From contig NW_026262690.1 of NCBI RefSeq assembly GCF_021869535.1, positions 61,512,995 to 61,576,994 on the forward strand: 64,000 nt of DNA. The letters are read 5' to 3'. This DNA comes from Mytilus californianus. Taxonomy: Eukaryota; Mollusca; Bivalvia; Mytilida; Mytilidae. The position numbers and the translations under genes are program-made. Under the pieces are notes generated by a model, which saw only the letters and a program-made list of their open reading frames with translations, did no database searches and was not told the origin of the DNA. Below are positions 37,501 through 52,500 of the stretch, in pieces. How positions within the stretch are numbered: the stretch's first letter is position 1; each line of letters begins with the position of its first letter.

Positions 37501-40500
37501 ATTTACTTTTTTTTTACTCAAAACAGGGATAACAGATCCTTTGTCCAAATTATTTACCTTAGTGTTATGTTACATGTGTACAAAATGTTTAAATAAAATG
37601 TATAAATAAAACAGTCTACCTTATCCCAAATAACATTGGCAACTTGGTCAATATGTTGTCCTATTGATGCATGATCTCCACTGTATCTACAATATATCCA
37701 TGTTATCAACAGAATCAAGAAAATTCCAAGGGCCCAATTCATCAAGCTGGCAAATGATTCCATTCCTATAATTCCGAAAAATCCTGATAAAAAATATGCA
37801 ATTGCCATCACAGAGAACAATACGGCTGGAGTCCGTGCAGAACTGAAAATATTTTTTCCTTCGTTATGACTTTTAAAATTATCATTTGTCTCTTCAATGT
37901 CTTTCTGTAACTGTTCTTTATAGATTGAACTAAATTCCTGCCCACCCATTTTCCTGGTGGCATCAAACAAATCCATGGCAATGGTAAGGCATCTTATATG
38001 TTCTCGTTCTAGCTGCTCTGGATGTAAGTAAGGTTTGTCACCACCACATATCTGAAACAATATAATACATAATTACAAAAAGCTACAAAACATTTTACCT
38101 ATAATAAATGAGTTACAAAATAAGGACAGCACAAAAATTAAAACTTTTTTCTTAATTTTAAGCTGTTTTTTTCATTTAGAAATAGGATAGTAAAACTTAG
38201 TTTCGTTAACTTAATATTATTGTTTTTGTTCCGAGCTTTTTTTTCATGAAAAATATGAATGAAAGTGTCAAATTACCCCAAATTTTCTGTGTTCTTAACT
38301 ATTGTGTTGATATTTTCAAATCTAAATAAAAAAGATCTTCGAACTAAACTGAAGCATAGTCTAACACAACACACATGAACTGATTGCCCAGCAGATCTGA
38401 AATTCTCTTATACAGCACATTGTAAAGTTCAAGACCAAATATCAAATTTTCCTTATACAGAAGACAAGGAATATGTAATGGAAGACAGGTAGTCAAGGTC
38501 ATTGCAGTGTACCACCCACCTTGCGATTGGGTGTATAAAATTCTACATTTCATCAAGTTTTATAAGTGTTAAATCATTATTCTTCCTACCTTTTCCATTT
38601 CTTTGGTATACCGACTCTTTGAACTTGAAACAGCTGCTAGATTATTGGCCTCTGCTGTTGCCTAAGGAATAAAAGATATATATGAAAATAGTTACATAAA
38701 TATTTGGAGGATGAATGGATGATGATTATTCAGTAAGAAATCTTTCAACCATATTCAGGACATATTATGTGATATGAACAGTAGTGTACTAGACCAACAT
38801 CTGTGCCAGAATTTTAGTTTGCTAGTCCATACCGCAACATTCAAAGAGAAGATAAGTAACAATATGATTCAGACTTTGTCTAAGATACAAGATTTTTTTA
38901 TGATTTTTGTTTTTGGCTTTGAACTAGCTTTCAGTAACTTTGAGTACGTTCAGATCTGTACTTTGTGTCTTTTGCATTTTTGTTGTTTTTCATGCTTTGT
39001 ATTGATCGGAATAGTTAAGCCCTTTTCACCAGATTTTTATAGTTTGTTCTTATGCTGTACTGCTAAACCAATATATCCATGTTATCAACAGAATCAAGAA
39101 AATTCCAATTGCCTTTTATGCAATTATATTCATTTTCATATTAATAAAATGTATGGTTTATGTTAATGAGACAATAACCCAAAAAAATAAAAACCAAAGA
39201 CATAGTCTTTCTTCATTTGGTATTTAATTGTTCAATATTTTTTTTCAAATTTGAAATTGCTCATTGTAATTATTAACTCTGTAAAGCTTTCATTAACCGC
39301 TCCAAAATGAAACTTAATGAAGAACTTTACATAATTATATTGTCTGCCACCTTTGTATACTTACAAGCAACATAGACTTGGGCTCTGGTAATTCTTCTCC
39401 TTGATAAATTTTGATGTAAGCCTGAAAAAATTGAAAGTATGGAATAATATAGAAGTTGCCAATGTTGTCAATAAGAACCTACTTTAGTTCTCTATTCCTT
39501 TCATGTTCACAATTTTCCATTCATATAAGTCTTTTTTTTATGTATATAAAGCTTTCAGCCCTATTGGCTACATAATGATGGCCAGTTTTTATTGGTGGAG
39601 GAAGCTGGAGTGCCTGGAGAGAACCACAGACCTTCAGTAGTAAAACTGACAATCCTAGTCAATTAAGATCGAAGTCGAATGCACCTGCTACATGCGGAGT
39701 TTGAACTAATAACCTCAGTGGTGACAGGCTAGTGATTGCTATTGATGAACTACTTTAACCACTCAACTCTGAGGTCCTCAAGAATTGAAAATTACCTTGA
39801 AATATTCTACAAGTTCTCTACAGGTTATCTTTGATCCATTCATTTCTTTTATTTTCAAGTTATCTTCATCCAATAGCAATGGCACTAATATTTGAAGTTT
39901 GTCTTTAAAATCTGATTCAATATCTATAACAGAAGAAAAACATTTGAGAACACCACGTTAAATTAAATAGACAGCTCAACATATGTATAACATAAATCAA
40001 TGAAAACTATTTTGTGCTCTCCATTAGTTCCTAAATGAGACAGTGCCATAAGGGCTCTTTTGGCCTATTTTTTTCTATAAAAATTTGACTTCTTATTTGA
40101 GGTGTTCATAAATGTCTGTTTAAAAGTTGAAGTAATACAAAATTAGAAAAGAGTAGTTTTCAATCCAGGAGGTGAAAGTATATGTAGATGTGACTATCTA
40201 CATCACCAAAATTCTGGAAAAAAATACATCAATTTTAGTCATTTTCAGATAGTTTTGGGCTCAAAATACAGAGCCAATGCAAAATACCAACTAAATAATT
40301 CCCCAAAATGTTTATCTATATGAACAATACCATTCATGTAAATTTTTTTGTGGTACTTGCTTGTACGTATTATTTCCCAAAACATATATACGTCAGAATT
40401 TGCAAATTATGTTGAAAAAATGAAATTTTCCCATCTTTTAACTGTAAAATCACTACTAATATTAAGGATTTAAAGATCTTACAGTTTAAACTTTGCACAT

Positions 40501-43500
40501 TCTTAATAGTTACATTTAAATCTTAATCACCTGATATTAAAGTATTTTATTTTCTTAGGCGACAAGGGGCTCTTAGAGCACCTCCTACTGTGAGAAGGAC
40601 AGTCAGAAAGCTTTGTTCTTATATTGAAAATAAATGGGGAATGTGTCCATGGGACACAGATGATGCCCCTCCTTGCATATCATATAAAGTTATAAAGGGA
40701 CATAACTGAAGAATGATAAAAGTGACGCTACCCAAATTTGTACTTTATCTGAGTTTTGTGGTAATAAGTATTGTGTATAAGTTTGATAAAATTTGGTTGA
40801 GGCAAACTTAAGTTGGAGAACGGAAACGAAAAAATGCTGATTTTTCATTTGAAAAGGGGCATAACTCTAGAACAGTATAAGTGACACCCCTAAAATTCAA
40901 ACTTGATCTGTATTTTGTGGTAATAAACATTGTGTATCAATTTCATAACATTTGGATGAGACTAACTTAAGTTAGACAAAGGAAACGAAAAATTCAGCAA
41001 TTTGTCCATTTGTAAAGGGGCATAACTCTAGAACCATTAAAGTGACACCACCAAAATTCAAACTTTATCTGTGTTTTGTGGTAATAAGCATTGTGTATAA
41101 GTGTCATACCATTTGGTTTAGGCAAACTAAAGTAAGAGAATGGAAATTAACTTTGGGACGAACGGACGGACAGAGGTACGTACGGACGTACAGACAGACA
41201 AGGGTAAAACTTAATGCCCCCTCCGCTATGGCGGGGGCATAAAAACAGATATGACTTTGACTTTAACATAGCCTTAGATCATGAGCAACATTCATTCAGT
41301 AATTGTTTTGCAAAATTTCATAAAATATCTCATTAAATCAAATATGAATATTAAAAACATCCACTACATAATCTCCAATATGAATAAGAAAAGTCAAGAA
41401 TTAGTAAATGTTTTTCTTCCATTTTCAGCATTTGACATCAATCTGTACTCTTGTCTTACCTTTCAGTCTTCCATCAAATTTTGGATTTGTGGCAACTTTA
41501 AGACCAGGATGTGGCATTAAAAAACAACCAATATTTTCAAAACAGGATTTTATGTGTGATCTCAATTGTTGCAACTCATTATGTTGCTTATCTGAAATCT
41601 GAAAAAGATAAGATTGAACTGTCAAGCTGTTTAGATTGTTCTATAAAAACATAAGGTACCAAGGACAGATACTTTTAAATTGTTAGCAATTTATAGTTTA
41701 TCAAATCTTAAATCTCTGTAAATATAAAAAAAATAAATCCAAAATATCTCTATGGTTGGGTTTTCTAACTTAACACACATATAAGTTGTTATGAAAATGG
41801 AATTAGCTGCCACACGAATTAGTAATATGTGGTGTTTCTGACTAATTATAATTAAAATAAATACATCAATCATAATGTTTTTGGTGTAAATATAGCTAAA
41901 AATTTGTTTGCAATCAGCCAGCAAATATTAAAGCGGTCAGGAAAACAAAAATTTGTTTTTCAAAGTTAGCCAATTTGAAAGGTAATCGAAAATCATCTAT
42001 CATATTCGTTTATGAACTTAATGAAAGAACCTTAGTGAGCGCGCTCACATACCCCACGTCCCCACATTGTCATTTGAGAAATAAAATAAGTGTAAGAAAA
42101 AAAAATTGTATCAGAAAAAAAAATTGAATCATAATTTCCTGTCAATATGCACATCTACATAGTATGTCCTTATTATCTACACAGTTTCATGAAATTCTGT
42201 TGTGTGGTTTGAGAGGAGTTGCAATGACAAAAGGTTGCAGTAGTATATTGGGCAAATAAGTTCAAAGGGGTGTAACTCCTGGAAAAAAAATTGAATCTTA
42301 ATTTCCTGTCGATATGCACATCTACGTTGTATGTCCTTATTATCTGAAAAGGTTTCATGAAATTCTGTTGTGTGGTTTGAGAGGAGTTGCAATGACAAAA
42401 GGTTGCAGTAGTATATTGGGCAAATAAGTTCAAAGGGGCGTAACTCCTGGAAAAAAAATTGAATCGTAATTTCCTGTCGATATGCACATCTACGTAGTAT
42501 GTCCTTATTATCTGAAAAGGTTTCATGAAATTCTGTTGTGTGGTTTGAGAGGAGTTGCGATGACAAACTGTTGCAGTAGTACATTAAAGTAAATAAGTTC
42601 AAAGGGGCGTAACTCCTAGAAAAAGAATTGAATCGTAATTTCCTGTCGATATGCACAACTACATTGTATGTCCTTATTATCTAAAAAGGTATCGTGAAAT
42701 TCTGTTGTGTGGTTTGAGAGGAGTTGCGATGACAAGAAACAGTACTGACGGACGAACGGAAGGGTCAAAAACATTATACCCTGCGCAACTCGTTGCGCGG
42801 GGTTGAAAACATACTTTCACTACTAGTTAGCCATGTGGTGTATTATATAATAAATAATTCTTTCATGTCTTGCTCTATGCTTATTTTAGCATGGGTAGAT
42901 ATTATATTTGTCAACATCTTCACAGAGAGTTAGCGAGGTGTAAAATAATATAATTAAGTATTTAAGTATAATGTATACAAGCTGAAGCTCTGCCTATCTA
43001 TTGATTGCAGATGTCAATCTTAATTACAATGCTTGAGCAAACATTTATACAAACAAAGTAAGCAAGCCAACCAAACCTATAAACTACAAGTATTAAGAAA
43101 ATAGCTCTAAAGATAAATCAATTTCTCACCTGCAATCTTCTTTCAAGTATTTTTCTTCCTCCAGCAGCTCCATAATCTGCCTCATATGGAAAACTCCAGT
43201 CCCTCACCAAAAATTCTAAACACTGATAAATTTAAAACATACAATAAACTATAAATACTCATACTAAATGATTCAAACAATGTAAATAAACATGGTGTAA
43301 AATTAAGGCAATAGCAAAGTATCTGTTCAACATAAAGAACAATGTATTATGTTCTGTAAAAAAAAACTGTTACTAAATTCACTATGTGGTCATATTCAAA
43401 TCAAACTTGTGATGGAATAAAATGTTATAAAGCAGCATCCTCTAAAATCCAATAATATTTTTACTATTTATGATTTTCCAGAATCAAATTGTAATGATTT

Positions 43501-46500
43501 TATTTCTGAATCAATAATCATAGGTATCATAACGAGTAAAATTGGATATCTATTGATATCAACTTGAGTTATTTAATTTCAATTTAATAATAATTGCAAG
43601 AGTTTATTATTATTATTGAAATTAAACAACAAAGTTGATATCAAGGGATATCCAATTCTCATGAGTTATGAAAAGATATTATTTGATGGTGTCTGATCCA
43701 TTTGTTATTTTGAACAATGAAAAAAAAGAAAAATTTGAGAAAATAGCGGTAAAACTTATTCATAATACTACAAAACAGAAAAAAATAACGTTCAACAGAG
43801 TTTCTTAAGGAGATGTTATTATTATGTAAAATATTTAGTACATACCTGAAATGGTTTTGATATGTTATCGTTTGCTTCTAGAGCAAGTCTTCCATACTCA
43901 GTAAACAGCTACCAACACAGATAACAAATGTAATATTAAATAATGTTTCTAAGAAAAGAATGCAATGACTTAAAAGATTAATGTTAAAAGCTACAACTTG
44001 GGTATAAAAGCATGTCTTAATATGAGTAGGCCAGACATTAAATGTAAGAGATGATGATTAAAATCTTCAAAGAACAATATCATACGATAGCATATAGTTA
44101 ATATTATATTGATGTCAACAATTGAGATTCATGTCAAACACATAAGAATGAATATGTTGTGGTGATTACTATTTCCTGACTTGTAATTCAAAGTATCGAT
44201 AAAAACAGAAAGTAGGTACCAGACAGATTGGAAAAAGAAACACATGTTACAACTCACCAGTGTTAAGCTTGCTGACCAAATATGAAGTCATTCTGTTCAG
44301 TAGTATTGGAGAAATAAGTGACAAAAACTTTTAAGTTCATTCAACATACTGAGAAAAAAAAAGTATTGCCAAACAGGAAGTAGGAATTTGACAGATCTGA
44401 AAAGTGTTCACACGTTACAAATTTTCACTGTCAAGCTTCTGACAAATGGATGGAGGAACAAGGTGATTGGAACATAGCACCAACTTCCAGAGCAGTGGTA
44501 TAAAAATCAATAACTGATTTTTTCTTCGAAAATTTGGTTAATAAAATAAATTCACACATCAAATGTAGGTCATAGTGCCCATAATGGTACATGTAATGAC
44601 ATTTTTTTCTAACAATATCAGTACAAAACCTAAACTGTGGTATTACATGTATTAAGACATTATTTGGAAAATATAACTAATATTATGTCAAGATTTCAGT
44701 CAGAAATGGTTTTCACCATAAATCTTAACAAAATAACCTAAGTATTACACATTCATTACAATAATATTTTTTTCTACAAAAATGTATTCTACTATGTAAA
44801 GAAAATGAAATTTTAAAATATCACTGATATAAAGGTTAAGTAAGAACATTTTTTTCTCAACATCAGAAGAGCCCTGTCAAAAAAGTTGCTTGTTAAAACA
44901 CTTTTTTTTTAACTTGTCCAAAATATTGAATAAAGAAATAAAAACTTTCAATTGCTTTACTGTATTTATTTAAAAGACTTTCCTGGTAACTTAATGATAA
45001 AGTCAACTACAAGCCATCAAATCAGAAGCCCACTGCTGGCATTAACTGTTATGTTGTCTGTCCATCCTCAGATATTGTTACCGACTAAACATATACAAGT
45101 AAACAACACTGTTTTAAATTTAAGCAACTTATTAACAGTAACAAACATTTAAATGGTAATGCAATCACCCAAACTCGGCCAGTACAAAACTCAAAATTAA
45201 TCAGCAACTTCTTATGATATAACTTAATACCATATGTAGCTAATTTCATTTTCATACATTTTTCTATTTCTGAGGGCAACAACTTCCACAAAAATCTAAA
45301 AGTGTGTTGGACTGATGAAGTAGCTTTAGCTTTGCCAGTAAGGTACTAACAGGCAGTTAACTGTGTATTTCTTCAAACTCTGAGGATTCATTCATTAATG
45401 ATAAGATAGCTCAAGGAAAGAAAACTTTCAGCAAAAATCATTACAGAATCTCATAATGGTTTTAGATGATAAGGAGTTCAAAAAAGAACTATTCTCACAT
45501 GAATATAATGTTCTAAGCAAATAACATGAAATAGTTATACTATCTTTCAAATATATTATCAATGATGCTGTCTCAACCTTAAAAAACAGATTGACAGTGT
45601 CTCAGAAAACTAGAGGCTCTCAAGAGCCTGTGTCGCTCACCTGTATTTACTGATGCTTTGGAAATCATGTAAAACAAGAAATGATTGTAACAGGATGCTG
45701 TTACGAAGTCTCCCAAACGAAGCTCCCATAATTCGTAATTCCCAGGGTCACCTGACATTGGACAAAGTCCTGTGAAAATTGGTTTGGTCCAGTAAAGTTA
45801 TATGCATTAGTGATGCCTGGGGACTAACCCTGTATATCATTCAAATCATCTTGGCATGACAAACCAGAATATGTATGGTTTAGGGGTAGGGATCTCGACC
45901 ATTTACAAGATACAAGAACATTGGGGGTGGGGGGGAACCCCTGGGGACTGACCCTAAATGTCATTCAAATGTTCGAGACATGACGAACAGGAATATATAT
46001 GGTTTAGGGGTGGGGATCACGACCATTTACAAGATATTAGAACATTGGGGGTGGGGGGAACCCCTGGGGACTGACCGTATACGTCATTCAAATGTTCTAG
46101 ACATGATTAACAGGAATATATATGGTTTATGGGTGGGGATCTCTACCATTTACAAGATATTAGAACTTTCTCAAATGACAGGGGGTTGGGATGACCCCTG
46201 GGGACTAACCCTGTATATCATTCAAACCATCTTGGTATGACAAACCAGAATATATATGGTTTAGGGGTGGGGATCTTGACCATTTACAAGATATTAGAAC
46301 TTTCTTAAATGGCAGGGGGTGGGGGTGACCCCTGGGGACTAACCCTGTATTTCATTTGATGTGCTTTATCATGACAAACCAGAATGTATATGGTTTAGGG
46401 GTGGGGATCTCGACCATTTACAAGATATTAGAACTTTCTCAAATGGCAGGGGGTCGGGATGACCCCTGGGGACTAACCCTGTATATCATTCAAACCATCT

Positions 46501-49500
46501 TAGCATGACAAACCAGAATATATATGGTTTAGGGGTGGGGATCTTGACCACTTACAAGTTATTAGAACTTTCTTAAATGGCAGGGGGTAGGGGTGACCCC
46601 TGGGGACTAACCCTGTATTTCATTTAATGTGCTTCATCATTTAGAACATTTTCAATTAAAAAGATTGTGTCTATCACAAATGGTTTTCAATTTTTAATCA
46701 TTTGAAAATTTTAAAAAATAAAATCCCATAGGGTTCTATAGTAAAACCCTCCTTTCTTTTTGCCCCTCAAAGTACCCCTTTATAAACCCCATTGCACAAA
46801 CAAAACCCTGATTGCACCACTAGACATGTTAGTCTAACATATTGTGAAACCCTAAGTTAATCTGACAAGCGGTTAGAAGAAGAAGAAGAAGAAGAAGAAG
46901 AAGAAGAAGAAGAAGAAGAAGAAGAAGAAGAAGAAGAAGAAGAAGAATAATAATAATTATAAGAACTGAGCAAAACCAATAAGTCCTCCCAAACTTCGTT
47001 TGGGAGACTTAATAAGGTTAAAATCATAATTAATAGTATTAGATATTAGATATTATAATGATATCTAAGATAATAACAAAAAACTGCAAAATTTTTGTAA
47101 AATTACTAACTCAGGGGCAGCAACCCAACAACCGGTTGTTGGATTTGTCTGAAAATTTCAGGGCAGATAAATCTAAATCTAATGAACATTTTTGCCACCT
47201 GTCAGATTTGCTCTAAATGCTTTAGTTTCAGAGATATAAACCAAAAACTGCATTTTACCCCTATGTTCTATTTTTAACCAAGTTGGCCATGATGGTTGGT
47301 AGGCGGGGTCATAGGACAAATTTTTAAACTAGATACCCTAATAATGATTATGGCCAAGTATGGTTAAATTTGTCTCAGTAGTTTCAGAGAAGAAGATTTT
47401 TGTAAAAGATTACAAAAATTTACGAAAAATTGTTCAAAATTGACTATTAAGGGCAATAACTCATAAAGGGGTCGACTGACAATTTTGGTCATGAAACTTA
47501 TTTGTAGATCTTACTTTGCTGATTATTATTGCTGTTTACAGTTTATCTCTATCTATAATAATATTCAAGATAACCAAAAACTGCAAAATTTCCTTAAAAT
47601 TACCATTTCAGGGGCAGCAACCCAACAACAGGTTGTCAGATTTGTCTGAAAATTTCAGGGCAGATAGATCTTGACCTGATAATCAGTTTTACCCTATGTC
47701 AGATTTACTCTAAATGCTTTGGTTTCAAAGAAATAAGCCAAAATCTACATTTTACCCCTATGTTCTATTTTTAGCCATGGTGGCCATCTTGGTTGGTTGG
47801 CGGGATCATCGGACACATTTTTTTAAACTAGATACCCTAATGATGACTGTGGCTAAGTTTGGTCAAATTTGGCCCAGTGGTTTCAGAGGAGAAGATTTTT
47901 GTAAAAAGCTAACGACGACGGACGCCAAGTAATGAGAAAAGCCCACTTGGCCCTTCGGGGCCAGGTGAGCTAAAAATGAGCACAAATGTACTATTGATAT
48001 AAAAACAAGGAATGTGACCGTATGATTTCCAATTAGTCAACTATCCACCAAAGGACTAGTAAGTGAACAACTACTGGTCCCCTGTATTTAAACTTGCTTA
48101 TATTTGGCCTTAATTTTCACACTGAATTTACAAATCTGAAGAAGATTAAAAGTTCACAATAGTTCAGTGCAAGTAGTATTCATAGCTACATCTGCATTGT
48201 GTTATGTACTAAAGCAGGAAACCACTAATTAAATTAGTTACCTTACCTTAATGATGGATAATAAACCTTAAAATGTATCACTATTCATAAAATCAAAAAA
48301 GATCATTTTACTAAATGCTATATTCAGATGGAGTGAGAGAAAATTTTCCATACCTTTATATCTCCATCAGTCAGAGCAAAGGGCATGCCAAATACTTCAT
48401 TCACTTAAAAATTGTTTGAATGACCCTACACACTTCCAAATGAATGACTTTAACAGTGAAATTTATGAGGATGATGATGATTGATCGCTGCTTAATGTCC
48501 AGCGGCAAATTAATATGCATATTCAGGACGAGAACATGTTAATGTAATATGAATATTAACCATGCTTTGTACTAGACCGACACGCTGAGCCGGATTTTTG
48601 ACGTGCTAGTTCACAAGGTAACAGTCTGCAGGAAGACATGTCACGTCACCCGGACACATTATTCTGATTCCGAGCCAACCAGTCTTTGCTCTTACTCCTT
48701 ATTGCTGCGTGCTTAGCAGAGAAGCAGCAAATACCAATTTTAAAGTCTTTGGTTTGACCCAGCCGGGGTTCGAACTCACAACCTCCCGCACTTGAGGCGA
48801 ACATGCTACCACGAGACCACCGAGGCAGTCCTGAAATTTATGAAACATTCAACAGATCTTGACAAATTCTTAAAGCAGCCTTCTATTATAAAGACATCAA
48901 GGTATAGAGATATATGAAATTGTAAAGGTCATTCAATTGAATAAAACAAAAAAATGCATAAAATTGTATATTCTATAATCAATATATAATTTTTACAAGA
49001 TTGTTGAATGAATCCAACAAAAATAAAATACCCTATCATTCATCATCACTTTTCAAAAACATATGTTACACAGCCTAAGAGGTGTCATACTTCATAGATC
49101 TATTAGAAATAGATTGTTTTTCTCATCCCATATACAGCTCACATAAATATTTTTAAATTTCGTCAAAAATCATCTTTAGACAATCTTCATCAGTCTCCAT
49201 TCCTTGTAAATTAAGAATTAAGTGTTGATTGCAGAACTTAGTCTCAGTTTAATAATTCTTACCGAGTCCGAAAATTTGGGCAATTCACATTGTGACATAT
49301 GATATGCCATTTGCCTATTACTGAAGACATCTAGTTCACCTATAGATGTCTCTTTTGGTCTTATTGTCTTGTTTGATTGCTGTCTCATTGGCATACATTT
49401 CACATCTCATTTTATTCATACTAATGAAAGAAATTGAAGTATAAGTTTACCTGTAAATGTTGCAAATCATCTTCTTGAATATTCTGTGTTATATTGTAAA

Positions 49501-52500
49501 CCTAAAATAATTGAAGTGTAACATTACATTCATGTAGGTCACTAAGAAACTAAGATATAAACTAAGATTTAAACTGATTAAAGTCAGTGGTGCATAAAAT
49601 GTAGGTCACAGCGACCTGGATTTTGAAGGGCTACTCAAGTCCCCAAGATACATCAATATTCCAAGTTAATCTTTATAAGAGATCTGAACTTGGAATGTCA
49701 AGCTTAATATAATTTACGACATTTAAAAACTTCATCAAATCCACCAAGGTAAATGTAAACTAGGGGTTCTAAAGAGCCTGTGTCACTCACCTTGGTCTAT
49801 GTGCATATCAAACAAAGGGCACTCTCCAACATTGTAGACGGGAATAGACTCATGACAAAAATCTCTATTTTGTTGATCTTGTATTACTGATCATTTAGTC
49901 TGTTTAGTTTCTCTCTATCTTCTTTAGTTTTTGCTCAAAACACAAAAGAGGGTAAACAAAATCCTCATTTAAGGGCAATCACTCCTATGAAGAGTGACAG
50001 TCTACTAACTATATCAGCAAAATTTGACTTTTTTATAGATCTTGCCTTGCTGATCATTTTTGTGATCTAAAGTGTTTATTTATCTATTATAATTTAAATC
50101 ATATAAGGCATAATGGAAAAAAATGTTTCTCTCTAAATATCATAGTTTTCATGATAATAGGCAAAAATGAAAATAAACTGTCATCACAGAGATATGTCTC
50201 GCTTTTTTGTAATTTTTATTATGCAAATGTTGAAATTAAAATGGCAATACTTAACAAGTTAGGCTAATATTCAAAGTCAATGAACCATGAATGAGGTACA
50301 TGGCTAAACCATCTCCATGTAAATGAGATGCGCCAATGCTAATACAACTGCATACCAAATATCATTGACTTATTATAAGTTGTTCCCTTTAAACAAACCT
50401 AAACACAAACATTAACTTGTAAACTATGTAAACATTTCAAGGTCAATGAACCATGAAGAGGGGGTGGAGCTATATAATCTCCATGGAAACGATACTTACA
50501 AATGCCAATTAATTTGCATACCAAATATCATTGACTTAACATTAGCAGTTCATCTTAAACTGATCTTATCACAAACTAATACATGTAAACTAAGCAAAAG
50601 TTTCAAAGTCAATAGGCCATGACTGAGGGAATGGGGCCAAATATTCTCCATTGAAATGAGATGTGCTAATGCTTATACAACTGAATACCAATTAACATTG
50701 GCCTAGCACTAATGGTTCCCCTTGAACTGACCTAATCACAAACTAATACATGTTTACTAAGCAAAATTTTCAAAGTCATTAAACCATGACTAAGGGGGCT
50801 GAGCCAAATAATCTCCATGGAAATGAGATACGCCAATGCTTATACAACTGCATACCAACTATGATTGACCTACCACTAATGGTTCCTCATAAACTGACCT
50901 AATCACAAACTAATGCATGTAAAATAAGCAAAAGTTTCAAAGTCAATAGACCATGACTGAGGGGGCAGGGCCAAATAATCTCCATGGAAATGAGATGTGC
51001 CAATGCTAATACAACTGTATACCAAATATCATTGACCAACCACTAATGGTTCCCCATAAACTGACCTAATCACAAACTAATACATGTAAAATAAACAAAA
51101 GTTTCAAAGTCAATAGACCATGACTGAGAGGGCAGGGCCAAATAATCTCCATGAAAATGAGATGTGCCAATACAACTGTATACCAAATATGATTGACCTA
51201 CAACTTGTGGATCACCACAAACTAGACCTTATCACAAACTAATACATTGTTGACACCGCTGCTGCCGACGCCGGAAACAGCATACCTATGTCTCGCTTTT
51301 TGACTCCGTCAAATTTGTCATTTATGGGCAATAACTCCTATAAGAATTTGTCTGACAGTTTTGACGTATATGGACAATTGGTAGAGCTCATTATTCTGAA
51401 AATTTTTGCTCCTTTCAGATTTTCTCAAATTTATAACGGTTCAAATAAACAGCTGCGCCATGAGCGCATGATACGCCCGTCGTCTTGTGTGTGAATTTTT
51501 ATGCAATAAGCATAAATAGTTTCTAACATACGGCGTGACATGCGAAAACCCTCCCATTTTTTTTACAAAAAACTCAATATCTCTAAAATAAAATTTTGAA
51601 TCAAAACCAAAAAGTATACAGATCTTTAGATTAATATAACTAAGAAAGGTGTAAAATTTTAAGCAATACTCATAAATCGTTTTTGAGATACAGCGCGACA
51701 TGTGAAAAACCCCTCCCCCTTTTTTTACAAAATACTCAATAACTCAAAAATAAAAATTTGAATCATCACCAAAAAGTATACAGATCTTAAGGTTAATATA
51801 ACTAAGAAGTGTGTAAAGTTTTAAGCAATAATCATAAACTGTTTTTGAGATACGGCGCGACATGTGAAAAACCCCTCTTCCTTTTTTAACAAAATACTCA
51901 ATATCTCTAAAATAAAATTTTGAATCATCACCAAAAAGTATACAGATCTTAAGATTAATATAACTAAGAAGTGTGTAAAGTTTTAAGCAATAATCATAAA
52001 TTGTTTTTGAGATACTGCGTGACATGTGAAAAAAAACACACACCTGTTTTAGTTACTAAGTCCTGTAACTCAAAAAGTTTTAATCTTATTTTCACCAAAA
52101 AGTATACAGACCGTTTGACCATCATAAGAAACAACTATGTTAAGTTTCATGAAATTTGGATAAGTCATTCTCAAGTTATGGTGCGACATGTTTACACCGG
52201 ACAGACAGACGGACGGGTGCCGGACATTTGTATACCATAATACGTCCCGTCAAAAATTTGACGGGCGTATAAAAATAATAGACAAAACTTGCATTTTACC
52301 CCCATGTTCTATTTTTAGCCATGTCGGCCATGTTGGTAGGTAGGCGAGGTCATTGGACACATTTTAAAACTAGATACCCTTAGGATGATTGTGGCAAACT
52401 TTGGTTAAATTTGTCTCAGTAGTTTCAGAGGAGAAGATTTTTGAGGAGAAAATTTACAAAAAGTTGTTAAAAATTGACTATGAAGGGCAATAACTCCTTA

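Noticed and set aside
38344-38556. Minus-strand 70-codon frame between atlastin exons
   Set aside because: Not conserved in atlastin, and flanking exons 38051-37620 and 38661-38590 join in phase without it.
42173-42656. Two overlapping minus-strand frames of 117 and 159 codons
   Set aside because: Both are translations of the same 166-bp tandem units in different frames.
48752-48829. Possible tRNA gene on minus
   Set aside because: A and B boxes are present but the acceptor stem does not pair, and it is joined to a SINE body with flanking target duplication.
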